Below, in pieces: positions 28,518-37,435 of a stretch of DNA of 64,000 bases. The notes under the pieces were generated by a model. That model did no database searches and had not been told where the DNA came from. It saw nothing but the letters and a program-made list of their open reading frames with translations. Source of the DNA: ENR-C587 sp942493235 (GTDB taxonomy: Bacteria; Bacteroidota; Ignavibacteria; Kapaibacteriales; UBA2268); contig OW818676.1 of assembly GCA_942493235.1 (NCBI GenBank), forward strand, positions 3,224,001 through 3,288,000. Reading direction: 5' to 3'. A program made the translations under genes and the position numbers. Every line of letters begins with the position of its first letter. The stretch's first letter is position 1.

Positions 28518-29420
28518 TTATTTTGCGTAAGGTAAATCTGCACCAGTTTGGTAAGAAACTTCACATTCGATATAGCTATCGTCTTGTAAGTAACTACCAC
28601 TAACGTTTTTAACTAAAACTTTAGCATAATGAGCAGCACCGTCTCTAATTTCTTTTACATAAAATACTGCATTTTTGCCATTTGCTGCAGCAGCAATTTG
28701 AGTTAAGTCAACATAAGAAGTAACAAAAGTTTTCGCGCTTAATACTTCACTGTCAAATACATCGCTTAAATTGTCAACATATACCGGAGCTGAAACCAAA
28801 TAAACAGTTTTTAAAGTTTTACCGGCAGCACTATAATCTAATGAGCCTGCAGGTCCGAATTTAATAACGCCTGTAGTTTTAGTTTCAAGCCCTAAAGACC
28901 AATCTTCAATACTGGCAACTTTCAAACCTTTAGGAGCATGACCTTCAGCATCATAAATATTTAAGCCACTGCCTAAATCGGAAGAAGTAACATATAATTT
29001 AATAGTTGCTTCATTTACATTAGTAGTAAATCTGAAAGCAGGAGCCCATTTGATAGTAGCAGGAGTCTGGCTCTTATTGCCATTTTTAAAAACGCCATAT
29101 ACAGAGAATGTATATTCTGTAGCTTCGTCTAAATCAGTAACTGTTGCCATAGTTGTGCCTTTGACAAGCGGAGTAGAAGTCCAGTCAGTACCATTTACAA
29201 ATACTTTATAACCTAAGAAATTTGTGTCAGCTTCTGAAGTGGACAGTGTCCATTTCAAAGCTATTTCAGTATTGCTAATGGAAGTAGCCATTAGATTAGT
29301 CGGTGCAGCCGGATAAGTAACTACCGGATCTGTAGGGTCTGTAGTATCTTCGCATGCGGTCATAAATATTCCGAATGCAAATAATAAAGTAAATAAAGCT
29401 GTTAATTTGTTAAATTTCAT
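28518..29420 (-). CDS. Lipoprotein with fibronectin type III domain
   Basis: 300 residues. Signal plus lipobox (FGIFMTACEDTTDPTDP), then a fibronectin type III domain at about 35-130 (PAAPTNLMATSISNTEIALKW ... YTFSVYGV), then about 170 residues of unassigned beta sequence. Probably surface or periplasmic. The first gene of a two-gene unit with the small secreted protein. Confidence 0.75.
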   Translation of the reverse strand: MKFNKLTALFTLLFAFGIFMTACEDTTDPTDPVVTYPAAPTNLMATSISNTEIALKWTLSTSEADTNFLGYKVFVNGTDWTSTPLVKGTTMATVTDLDEATEYTFSVYGVFKNGNKSQTPATIKWAPAFRFTTNVNEATIKLYVTSSDLGSGLNIYDAEGHAPKGLKVASIEDWSLGLETKTTGVIKFGPAGSLDYSAAGKTLKTVYLVSAPVYVDNLSDVFDSEVLSAKTFVTSYVDLTQIAAAANGKNAVFYVKEIRDGAAHYAKVLVKNVSGSYLQDDSYIECEVSYQTGADLPYAK

Positions 29421-29708
29421 AATCTCTCCAATAAAATTGTTAAAAATAATATTTTCAAAAAAGTATATAAAATTATAAACGAATATAATTCAAAAATATT
29501 GGTTTTTCAAATTAATTTTTTATTTTCAAGTCAATTGATATTAAATTTTACACCAGATGAAAACTCTGAACAAACAACAACCCTATCCTCAGCCTAACTT
29601 GACTGCCTCCCATTCAACAATATTTTACACCGGCAACCGTGATATGCAAGCATAGTAATGGAAATTGTCTTGATTTAGAAACATATTGTTTAACTAATTT
29701 TTTGAAAA

Positions 29709-30239
29709 ATGAGAACAAATAAATTAATAGATTTACTATTATTTGGCTTTATTATGACAGGACTGTACTCTTGTACTACAATACCAGAAGGAGCAGTAGC
29801 TATCAAACCTTTTAATAAAGAAAAATATCTTGGTAAATGGTACGAGATTGCCAGATTAGATTTCAAATATGAAAGAGATTTGAATAACACAAGTGCAAAA
29901 TATTCTTTAAATGACAACGGAACTATAAAGGTTGACAATCAAGGATATGATACTGTAAAAGGAAAATGGACGCAAGCAATTGGTAAAGCAAAGTTTGTTG
30001 GAGAAGAAAACATAGCCATGCTTAAAGTATCATTCTTTGGACCATTTTACTCTGGATACAATGTAATCGCAATCGATGATGAATACAGATATGCTCTGGT
30101 TGCCGGAAATAGTCTTAAGTATTTATGGATTTTATCACGAGAGACTAATATACCAGTGGAGATAAAAGATAAATATCTTAAGATAGCAGAAGAGATTGGA
30201 TATAATACAAACGACCTAATATGGGTTAAACATGACTAG
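29709..30239 (+). CDS. blc: Outer-membrane lipoprotein, lipocalin Blc
   Basis: 176 residues. Lipobox TGLYSCTTIP, then the lipocalin signature YLGKWYEIARLD, the middle KGKWTQAIGKAKFVG and the closing DEYRYALVAGNSLKYLWILSR. Length is normal for bacterial Blc. It binds lipids such as lysophospholipids in other bacteria. The GC content is like its surroundings. Confidence 0.9.
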   Translation: MRTNKLIDLLLFGFIMTGLYSCTTIPEGAVAIKPFNKEKYLGKWYEIARLDFKYERDLNNTSAKYSLNDNGTIKVDNQGYDTVKGKWTQAIGKAKFVGEENIAMLKVSFFGPFYSGYNVIAIDDEYRYALVAGNSLKYLWILSRETNIPVEIKDKYLKIAEEIGYNTNDLIWVKHD

Positions 30240-30274
30240 CAGAAATAAGAACAATACATAACATGCTGTATATT

Positions 30275-30410
30275 CAATTATTGTTTAAGTGGTATGCGAA
30301 GGTTTATACCCCGCTTCAACTTTAGTGAAACTATATATAAAATCGCCCGCAATATTTTAAAATTCAATTGTATTATTGGAAATTATTTATTATTTTTAAG
30401 TACATTTATT
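30275..30410 (+). repeat. ~130-bp direct repeat, left copy
   Basis: Begins CAATTATTGTTTAAGTGGTA, includes a hairpin AAGTGGTAT/ATACCCCGCTT and AATCGCCCGCAATATTT, then CAATTGTATTATTGGAAATT. The right copy is at 32032-32160. The two flank a two-gene block. Confidence 0.85.
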
Positions 30411-30458
30411 GAGAGTTCGTAAATAAAAGAGTTAGCAGCAACTAGAAAAGAAACTCGA

Positions 30459-31016
30459 ATGGCAATAGAATTTATCGTTAGAGATTATATAATTGGAAAC
30501 AAAAAGAACACTTTTGTTTTCGACTTTTTCATGTATTTTTTCTTTATACTAATATCTCCTTTCCTTTTATTCTATTCGGCTTATCGTAAGTTAGTAAAGC
30601 ACAGAGAAGAAAATGAATTAGTTGAAAGACAATTTGAGAACTTTTTGAAACTTGACAATCTTGAAATCAAAAGAGCAGAATATGCTGAAATTGAAGTTTC
30701 CAGAGAAAACTGGAAGAAATATTACAAATTGAAAACTGGCAGTGAAACAATAAATAGTGAGACAAGGAATAGAAAATTTGGTGATTTCTATTATCAAAAT
30801 TCATTTGGAGTATTTCTTCAGGAATTCAATAATATGGAAAGACCTTCAAAATGCTATCTTGCATTTATTAGTACTAAGGAATCGACATACAAAAGAGTGA
30901 AAAAATTGAAAACTCTTTCGCAAGAATGGAAAATAAAGACAAATGCTGAGAATGAAGTTGAATTCATTATAGAATCGGATGAAGAATATGAAAGAATTAT
31001 TAATATCAAATACTAG
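30459..31016 (+). CDS. Hypothetical membrane-anchored protein
   Basis: 185 residues. One membrane segment at about residues 22-42 (FDFFMYFFFILISPFLLFYSAY), then a soluble, strongly charged C-terminal part. I do not recognise it. It lies inside the direct-repeat-flanked block with an HNH nuclease. Confidence 0.5.
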   Translation: MAIEFIVRDYIIGNKKNTFVFDFFMYFFFILISPFLLFYSAYRKLVKHREENELVERQFENFLKLDNLEIKRAEYAEIEVSRENWKKYYKLKTGSETINSETRNRKFGDFYYQNSFGVFLQEFNNMERPSKCYLAFISTKESTYKRVKKLKTLSQEWKIKTNAENEVEFIIESDEEYERIINIKY

Positions 31017-31197
31017 CTGTAGCTATCACCGTATTTATTGTATTTGCACTGATGATGTTTTGGTTAGTTCAACGCTTTTAAGTAGATTTATAACGAGGGA
31101 CAAGAAAGCAGTTTCAATCTCCCAAAGACAACAAATACGCAAAACGTTACAAGCAAGGTTAAAAAAAACACATCACGCGTATTGATGGATATATAAA

Positions 31198-31989
31198 ATG
31201 AAAATACCGAAAGAACTTACCCCGATTGCATACGAACTTTCAAAGAAGGTTTATGAAGGTGAATTGACCTTTAAACAGGGTCAAGAAAAACTTGTTGGCG
31301 ATAATAGAATGAATCCAAATTCTGCTGCAGATTATATCAATAACTTTCGGTGCATGATTGAAGGCAAAAGGTTTACAAGGACAAATAATGCCTATTCAAT
31401 TGAGTATTTTTTTGATAATATTTATAAAGACTATGGATCACAAGGACTTTCAAACGCATTAAATGCATTACGATTTCATATTGAATATTATGAAGATATT
31501 CAAAAAGTAGTCATGCACAAAATGAGAGACATTTATGACAAGTATTTAGCAATTCCCATAGATTCACTAGATGAACAGGAACAAAAAGAGATTATTCGAG
31601 AGTTTAAAAAGCAAAACAAGACAAAACAAGAGATTGCTGCTGAATTAAAAAATCTAAAACTTACTGACCCCGAAGAAGTAATGATTAGTAGCAAGCAATT
31701 CAAACGAGATAACAAAACAATTGCTCAAATCAAAATTTTGAGGGACTATAAATGTCAAATTTGTTCGACATCAATAAGAAAGAAGGATGGAACATTATAC
31801 ATTGAAGCTGCACATATTGAACCAAAACACACAAAAGGAAGAGAAACGCCAGATAATATACTTTTACTTTGCCCAAATCATCATAAAGAGTTTGACCTTG
31901 GTGAGCGTAAAATTGTGCAATATGATAAAGAGAAAATTCATTTTTTATTAAACGGACAAGAATATAAAATATCACTTAAAATTGACTGA
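31198..31989 (+). CDS. HNH endonuclease domain protein
   Basis: 263 residues. The C-terminal part (about 180-245) is an HNH nuclease: CQICSTSIRKKDG, then YIEAAHIEPKHTKGRETPDN, then LLLCPNHHKEFD. The two CxxC-type pairs would bind zinc. The N-terminal ~150 residues are helical and unassigned; the start of it (SKKVYEGELTFKQGQEKLV) is found in some restriction-like HNH proteins. Probable defence or mobile role. Confidence 0.8.
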   Translation: MKIPKELTPIAYELSKKVYEGELTFKQGQEKLVGDNRMNPNSAADYINNFRCMIEGKRFTRTNNAYSIEYFFDNIYKDYGSQGLSNALNALRFHIEYYEDIQKVVMHKMRDIYDKYLAIPIDSLDEQEQKEIIREFKKQNKTKQEIAAELKNLKLTDPEEVMISSKQFKRDNKTIAQIKILRDYKCQICSTSIRKKDGTLYIEAAHIEPKHTKGRETPDNILLLCPNHHKEFDLGERKIVQYDKEKIHFLLNGQEYKISLKID

Positions 31990-32031
31990 TACGAATCAAA
32001 TATAAGCCGACCGCATGACACTCGGTATAGC

Positions 32032-32160
32032 CAATTATTGTTTAAGTGGTATGCGAAGGTTTATACCCCGCTTCAACTTTAGTGAAACTATATATAAAAT
32101 CGCCCGCAATATTTAATTTTCAATTGTATTATTGGAAATTATTTATTATTTTTATATACA
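32032..32160 (+). repeat. ~130-bp direct repeat, right copy
   Basis: Matches 30275-30410 almost base for base from CAATTATTGTTTAAGTGG through ATTATTTATTATTTTTA, in the same orientation, and lies 43 bp after the HNH gene. Confidence 0.85.
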
Positions 32161-32161
32161 T

Positions 32162-32415
32162 TAAGGCTGTTGCAAAACTATAAATTTTTCAATTTCCATT
32201 TGTTCAAGAGGCTGACTAAAAAGTTGTCATTCTGAACGAAGTGAAGAATCCAGATAAAGCTAACTTGTAGATAATTCTGGATTCTTCGTTTCACTCAGAA
32301 TGACGATTTAGAAACATTATTACTTTTTTGATAACCTCTTGGTAAACAATTAGACGTTTGAAAGCTTTGAAAAATTAACAGTAAATAAATATTTTGGACT
32401 TTTGCAATAGCCTTA
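32162..32415. repeat. Nested MITE: outer element with MITE copy 2 inside
   Basis: The outer ends are TAAGGCTGTTGCAAAACT (32162-32179) and, inverted, ACTTTTGCAATAGCCTTA (32398-32415). Inside, 32204-32342 is a copy of the TCAAGAGG...CCTCTTGG palindromic repeat with GTCATTCTGAACGAAGTGAA and GGATTCTTCG arms. Together with repeats just upstream this fills the 31990-32606 gap; no gene is seen. Confidence 0.75.
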
Positions 32416-32606
32416 CATTTATTGTGAATTCATAAATAAATGATACTTTTGATTTTTGGGGAATCCGCCAGACTAAGAAGAACCGGATTTCACATATTAA
32501 AAAATAATCTTTAATAATTAAAAAATTAGAAAATAGAAAAATCACAATTAAGAAACAACATTATGACTAACCAAGAGATTAAACAAATAGAGGAAAACTC
32601 CTTGAA

Positions 32607-33062
32607 ATGTTAGGAGTATTTTGCACTCAAAAATTAAATGATGAATATTTTCAGTTATGTGAAAAGTTAGTTAAAAAGCTTGGTAGAAAAAAAGATGTTC
32701 CTTTTCAGAGAGGAAAATTAGAGATTTGGGCAGCAGCAGTCATTTATGCTATTGGGTCGATAAATTTCTTGTTTGATAAGTCATTTGAACCTTATATAAC
32801 ACCTAACCAAATTAGTGAATACTTTGGTACAAAAAATTCAACGGTATCTAACAAAGCACGAGAAATTAAGGATATGTTTAATATGCGGTATTTTAGTCCG
32901 GAGTTTTCTACACATAGTATGGCTGAATCAAATCCAATGAATCAAATGGTTATGGTTGATGGATTTATTGTACCAATTGATACTTTACCCGATGATGTGC
33001 AACAAATAGTCAGAGAAGTTAGAGCAAGTGGACAAGAAATAGAATTTAATTCAAAAAAATAA
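32607..33062 (+). CDS. DUF6398-like protein
   Basis: 151 residues, recognisable by RGKLEIWAAAVIYAIGSINFLFDKSF and the helix-turn-helix-like FGTKNSTVSNKAREIKDMF. An in-frame upstream start seems to have existed: ATG at 32563 reads MTNQEIKQIEENSLK and would join this frame if the AAA near 32605 had one more A. As it stands the internal ATG at 32607 is the usable start. Such domains are often found in small accessory proteins of unknown role. Confidence 0.65.
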   Translation: MLGVFCTQKLNDEYFQLCEKLVKKLGRKKDVPFQRGKLEIWAAAVIYAIGSINFLFDKSFEPYITPNQISEYFGTKNSTVSNKAREIKDMFNMRYFSPEFSTHSMAESNPMNQMVMVDGFIVPIDTLPDDVQQIVREVRASGQEIEFNSKK

Positions 33063-33711
33063 TAAATAATTGCCAGCAGCCAACAGCCCCTATATATCAT
33101 AGACAGGATATTGGTAAATATAAACAGGATAACATTTTTCTGCAGCTCGGTAACTGTTACGGATTGCTTTGCAATCCCCAGCTTTTCATACAGCCAAACT
33201 ATTGTAATACATTATAAAAGACTGGATACATAGATAAATCCGGGGCTGGCAAAATACTCTGTTATCGATGTTCATCAGCTAATACTTTAGGGAGTAATAT
33301 TATAGTCAATATGTAACTAATTCAATACAGAAGAACATTTTCGTCTATTGAGCTTAATTCATTTATAAATGAAATAATAAAAGGTGTTAAGAGTCCTATA
33401 AATAAGCCTTTTAATTTTGACTTTTTTATTGAGAGAGAATTATCTCAAATCAAAAAGAAATTATTATAGGATATATAAAACTGTACTCAGAATCTCATTG
33501 ATGATAAATTGAGATTTATGTTGTTGTTAATATGGAAATTTTGTATTTTTGTACTTTAATTAATAGGTCTATGAGCATAATGGCAGAACGGCTATTAATT
33601 AAAAATTGAAATTATAAGTAGTTGAAGATATTCGTAATGTTTAGTAATGAATTAAATACTCTATTTATAAGTATTTAGTGTTTGAATTAATTATAAAAGA
33701 GAAGATAGCTT
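33063..33711. other. 649-bp region with a small hairpin, an ORF remnant and a promoter
   Basis: A hairpin GGATTGCTTTGCAATCC lies at 33161-33177. An open stretch 33317-33469 (50 codons, no start, containing NEIIKGVKSPINKPFNFDFF) is probably a gene remnant of unknown type. A TATTTTTG promoter word is at 33544-33551. Otherwise nothing is seen. Confidence 0.5.
33521..33551 (+). promoter_or_regulatory. Possible Bacteroides-type promoter
   Basis: TATTTTTG (33544-33551) matches the TAnnTTTG -7 element, with TTG motifs near 33521-33526 at the proper distance. It is 160 bp before the next gene, giving a long leader if real. Confidence 0.35.
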
Positions 33712-35448
33712 ATGCATACTTTCCATATCCCTGTAATGGGAATCGGCTATACCTTAGATACACCTGTTAAGGTTGCACATCTTGGTATATCATCGGTAAT
33801 ATCACTTTTAGATGATATCTTAATTGAAAGAATGAGAAAATTTTATTGCAATAAATTCGAACTTCCTTATACGGAAATTTCTAATAAAGTAGAAGATTTC
33901 AGAGCTAAAAGAATTACTGATTATTTAAATACTATCGATAAAATTGTAAAAGATAAATTTGCAGACTTAAAAAAATCCGCTAATGAATTAGGTAAAGAAT
34001 TCCGCAAATATCTTGATTTGCTACCGGATATCTCTCCATTAAAACAAAAATATATTGAATTTCAAAATGATATCAGCAAGAAAAAAGAAAATTTAAAATG
34101 GATAATAGATAATTTGACTATTGGCGATATTGATGTTAATATAATGACCAAATTAGACAAAACCAATTATATTGACGGTACTGCTCGTGCAGTTGAGTTT
34201 AATGATGCTCATGCAGCATTACGAGGCTTTGCCGATAGCAATTTGAGTTCTTCAATTGTACTTTCTGCCGGTATGAACCCCCGATTATACTCCTACTTTG
34301 TAAAGCATAACGACTTTTTCCCTGACGAAAACGGAGTTATGAAAAAGAAGATAATATTAAAAGTAAGTGATTACCGCTCAGCTCTTATTCAAGGTAAATT
34401 CTTTGCAAAAAAAGGTCTTTGGGTTTCCGAATACCGCATAGAATCCGGCTTGAACTGCGGAGGGCACTCCTTCCCTTCACAGGGTTTCTTGATGGGTCCG
34501 ATTTTAGAGGAATTCAAGAATAAGCGTAATGAATTAATCGAATCGGCATTTGAGTTATATTCCAAAACTCAGAATACTACGACTCCCCCACCGATTAGAA
34601 TATCTGCTCAGGGCGGTGTCGGTACCAATGCCGAGCATGAATTTTTATTAAAGTATTACGAGCTTGACTCCGTCGGCTGGGGCACTCCGTTCCTATTAGT
34701 TCCCGATGTAGTCAATGTCGATGCTGATACATTAAAATTATTAACAGCCGCTAAAGAAGACGATCTATACCTTAGCTATACATCACCTCTTGGCGTACCA
34801 TTTAATACTATAAAAAATAATACCAAAGATATTGAAAAGCAAACTTGGATAGATTGTGGCAAACCGGGCAGTTTATGCCCCAAAAAATATGGGCAGATTA
34901 ATCCCGAAAGAATGTGTACCGGTTCAAGACCTTATCAAGCTATGAAAATTAAAGAGCTTGAAGGATTGAACTTGAGCAAAGCTAATTATTTGAAAGCTTA
35001 CGATAAAATTACTGAAAAAACTTGTATATGCGTAGGCTTAGGTACTTCTGTTCTTTTAGTTAATGATTTGGATACTAAAGTGGAGGGCTCAGCTGTGTCA
35101 GTTTGTCCGGGACCAAATCTTGCATATTTCGATAAAATTGTAGGACTCCGCCAAATGATTGACCATATTTACGGTAGAACAAATCTTATCACAGTGCAAA
35201 ATCGTCCGAATATGTTTGTTAAAGAGCTTGAGCTATATGTGAACTATTTAATTACCGAAATCGAAAAAGCTGAAAAACCGCTTTCTACTCAACTGATTGA
35301 GTTTTTCACTTCATTTAAAACAAATTTGCTTAATGGAATACAATACTACCTCGGTCTAATTAAAAAAGTAAATTACTCCGAATGTGATATTAGTGCAGAT
35401 TCACTAAATATATATTTAAATAAATTAGAAAATATAGCTATTGCTTAG
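33712..35448 (+). CDS. Large conserved-looking cytoplasmic protein, unrecognised
   Basis: 578 residues, no signal peptide or membrane span. Distinct conserved-looking patches include FHIPVMGIGYTLDTPVKVAHLGIS at the N-terminus, SGLNCGGHSFPSQGF, RISAQGGVGTNAEHEFLL, YELDSVGWGTPFLLVPDV and SVCPGPNLAYFDK. Cysteines cluster in the last third (CGKPGSLCPKKYG, CTGSRPY, KTCICVGLG), which could hold a metal centre. The glycine-rich GGVGT motif hints at a flavin-barrel (glutamate synthase or nitropropane dioxygenase-like) enzyme, but this is inference. Confidence 0.6.
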   Translation: MHTFHIPVMGIGYTLDTPVKVAHLGISSVISLLDDILIERMRKFYCNKFELPYTEISNKVEDFRAKRITDYLNTIDKIVKDKFADLKKSANELGKEFRKYLDLLPDISPLKQKYIEFQNDISKKKENLKWIIDNLTIGDIDVNIMTKLDKTNYIDGTARAVEFNDAHAALRGFADSNLSSSIVLSAGMNPRLYSYFVKHNDFFPDENGVMKKKIILKVSDYRSALIQGKFFAKKGLWVSEYRIESGLNCGGHSFPSQGFLMGPILEEFKNKRNELIESAFELYSKTQNTTTPPPIRISAQGGVGTNAEHEFLLKYYELDSVGWGTPFLLVPDVVNVDADTLKLLTAAKEDDLYLSYTSPLGVPFNTIKNNTKDIEKQTWIDCGKPGSLCPKKYGQINPERMCTGSRPYQAMKIKELEGLNLSKANYLKAYDKITEKTCICVGLGTSVLLVNDLDTKVEGSAVSVCPGPNLAYFDKIVGLRQMIDHIYGRTNLITVQNRPNMFVKELELYVNYLITEIEKAEKPLSTQLIEFFTSFKTNLLNGIQYYLGLIKKVNYSECDISADSLNIYLNKLENIAIA

Positions 35449-35485
35449 ATTTATTTTGATATATTAAAATTTTTTCGTAAATTAA

Positions 35486-35514
35486 AATAACTCTTATCAG
35501 GGTTATTTTTTTTT
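35486..35514 (+). terminator. Terminator after the 578-residue gene
   Basis: AAATAACTC, loop TTATCA, GGGTTATTTTTTTT. One mismatch in the stem and a long T-run. Confidence 0.8.
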
Positions 35515-35534
35515 ATTATATATAGAAAGACATC

Positions 35535-35963
35535 ATGAAAAATGTATCAGTATTGTTTTCTAAAATTTCAAAGAAAATCAAAATTTTCGGCTTAGTATTA
35601 TCGCTTATTATTATTGCTTTAACTGCAAATTATATTTATGAATGCAATCATATAAAGTATTATTCTGCAAGGCAGTTTATTATTGACTATAAAGGTGATG
35701 ATATATCAGAAAATGAAATGTCTCAGTTTTATATCGCACTCAGCGATAGCAAACTATTTCCAGAGTGCGGCTGGCAATATTTTATAATTGAAAAAGCTAA
35801 TGATAAATTATTTCTTAATTTAAAATATAATCCGAAAATGGATATGAACATAGCAACTCTTAAAATGTTTAAAGATGAGCTTCAATCCTTAATTCCAAAT
35901 ATTGAATTTGATTTAAATATAGTAGAAAAAATTACAGGCAATATAATTTGTATAATATGCTGA
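35535..35963 (+). CDS. Small membrane-anchored protein, unknown
   Basis: 142 residues with an N-terminal hydrophobic segment (FGLVLSLIIIALTANYIYEC), probably an uncleaved anchor, and an acidic soluble part. Not recognised. It has its own ribosome site (GAAAGA) and stands alone between a terminator and the tetR promoter. Confidence 0.5.
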   Translation: MKNVSVLFSKISKKIKIFGLVLSLIIIALTANYIYECNHIKYYSARQFIIDYKGDDISENEMSQFYIALSDSKLFPECGWQYFIIEKANDKLFLNLKYNPKMDMNIATLKMFKDELQSLIPNIEFDLNIVEKITGNIICIIC

Positions 35964-36020
35964 TTTTTCTCCGTTAAATTTTATATTTTATTAGTCAAGT
36001 AAATTTATTCAATATATCTC

Positions 36021-36078
36021 TTGCACAATATAAATAATCTTCTTATTTTTGTATCGAATTAAATACGTTTTTAGTCGA
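36021..36078 (+). promoter_or_regulatory. tetR promoter with an overlapping operator
   Basis: TTG at 36021-36023 and TATTTTTG at 36044-36051 form a Bacteroides-type promoter. Directly after it lies TCGAATTAAATACGTTTTTA with GTCGA, the same AATACGTTT core as the four operators upstream of the efflux genes. This placement fits autorepression. Confidence 0.6.
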
Positions 36079-36098
36079 ATAGTGGGTTTAGTAAAAAA

Positions 36099-36695
36099 AT
36101 GGCAAAGAAAAAGTCAGACGAAGAAGTAAAAAATGATATTATACAAGCGGCAAATGTGCTGTTTGTAAAATATGGTTTTCATAAAACAACTATGGAAGAT
36201 ATAGCTAAACTTGCCGGCAAAGGCAAGAGTACACTCTACTATTATTATACTTCTAAAGAAGAAGTAATGTTGGGTGTAATTAGAAGAATAAGTCAAGAAT
36301 TTTTGTCAATTATAAAAGAAAAAATTTCAGTATATAATACAGCAGAAGAAAAGCTAAATGCCTACTTTTTAATTACTGTACAAGAAGCCGAAAGATATGC
36401 ACAATCCTATTTTGTACTAAGACAGGAATTATCCGAAGGGTTCGTTGTTAATCCCAAAGTACTATCTGATTTGGATATACTTGATGTTTTAATTATAAAA
36501 ACTATATTGACTGAAGGTCATGAAAATAAAGAGTTTTATTTTGCTGATGAAGAAGAAATTTTTAGCCTTAGCGAATTGATTACAATAGTTACTAAGTCTA
36601 TTATTATGTCGGCAATGCTTGAAATCAATCAGCATAATTGGGAGCAAAAAATCTTACAATTCGGAAATATTATAATAAAATCGTTGAAAAACTAA
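36099..36695 (+). CDS. TetR-family transcriptional regulator
   Basis: 198 residues. The N-terminal DNA-binding domain reads ANVLFVKYGFHKTTMEDIA, then GKGKSTLYYYYTSKEEVMLGVI, a textbook TetR helix-turn-helix. The C-terminal ligand domain is unassigned. It lies directly upstream of an RND efflux operon and shares operator-like sites with it, so it very probably represses that operon. Confidence 0.9.
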   Translation: MAKKKSDEEVKNDIIQAANVLFVKYGFHKTTMEDIAKLAGKGKSTLYYYYTSKEEVMLGVIRRISQEFLSIIKEKISVYNTAEEKLNAYFLITVQEAERYAQSYFVLRQELSEGFVVNPKVLSDLDILDVLIIKTILTEGHENKEFYFADEEEIFSLSELITIVTKSIIMSAMLEINQHNWEQKILQFGNIIIKSLKN

Positions 36696-36713
36696 TATTT
36701 TTTTAAAATATAT

Positions 36714-36919
36714 TCGACCAAAATACGTTTTTGGTTCTGCACTCAAATAATTTGAGTATTTTTTTGAAACACAATCGACTATAATACGTTTATAGTTTTT
36801 CAATCAATTATTGATTTTTTTTATTTGGAAATTAATCGACTGGAATACATATTTCGTTTTCTATATTAAGAACTTTAAATATTTTTTTAAGAATAATTCG
36901 ACCGAAATACGTTCTTCGT
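36714..36919 (+). promoter_or_regulatory. Array of four TetR operators at 61-bp period
   Basis: Sites start at 36714, 36775, 36836 and 36898 (spacings 61, 61, 62). Each begins TCGAC and has an AATACGTTT-like core. Site 1 holds ACCAAAATACGTTTTTGGT and site 2 holds ACTATAATACGTTTATAGT; the arms differ but stay complementary. Sites 3 and 4 are less symmetrical. The spacers carry T-runs, two of them preceded by small hairpins (ACTCAAATAATTTGAGT). Confidence 0.8.
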
Positions 36920-36961
36920 TTTGTATTGCAATTTATTTTATTTATATATAGGTTTACAATT

Positions 36962-37435
36962 ATGTCATTAAATAATTCTTTCAAATTACTCTTATTAGCT
37001 ATCAGCCTGCCTATATTGGCAAGCTGTGGTAAATCGGAGTCGCAAATTAAGAATTTGGAATCTTCGCAGGCATATTCCGTACTATGCCAAAATGTAGTAG
37101 GCTCGGAGTCTTCTACTGAAAATTATTATATCGGAACAGTAGAAGCAGAAATCACGGTACCGGTAAATTTTACGGGCATTGGAACAGTACAGAAAGTATA
37201 CGTTTCAGAGGGACAATTCGTTAGTCGCGGACAGACATTAGCTGTATTAGAAAATTCTACTGCAAAAAACAGTATGGAAATCGCGGAATCAATGGAAAAA
37301 CAAGCTAAAGATGCTTATAACAGATTAACCAAAGTATATAAAGAAGGTAGTTTACCTGAAATTAAATATGTTGAAATGGAATCGAAATTACAACAAGCTG
37401 TCTCAGGAGCTCAAATTGCAAAAAAAAAATTATAA
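36962..37435 (+). pseudogene. RND efflux membrane-fusion protein, N-terminal part (frame broken at A10)
   Basis: 157 residues from the ATG at 36962 (an earlier alternative start has no ribosome site). Lipobox LPILASCGK, then the lipoyl-type half-motif VQKVYVSEGQFVSRGQTLAVL and the start of the coiled-coil hairpin. The frame ends IAKKKL-stop just after a run of ten A at 37420-37429. The remainder of the protein continues one frame over. Confidence 0.85.

Noticed and set aside
30275..30410. Direct repeat as an attC site
   Set aside because: It also begins with GTT and ends with AAC around its hairpin, the wrong polarity for attC.
30979..31185. Open reading frame overlapping the end of the 185-residue protein
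   Set aside because: Out of frame with the real gene and lacks domain-like sequence. A short membrane-like stretch in another frame near 31013-31078 is also not supported as a gene.
36714..36919. Regular 61-bp repeats as a CRISPR array
   Set aside because: The repeated part is palindromic and short, spacers are T-rich and similar, and no cas gene is near; it lies between a TetR gene and its likely target.
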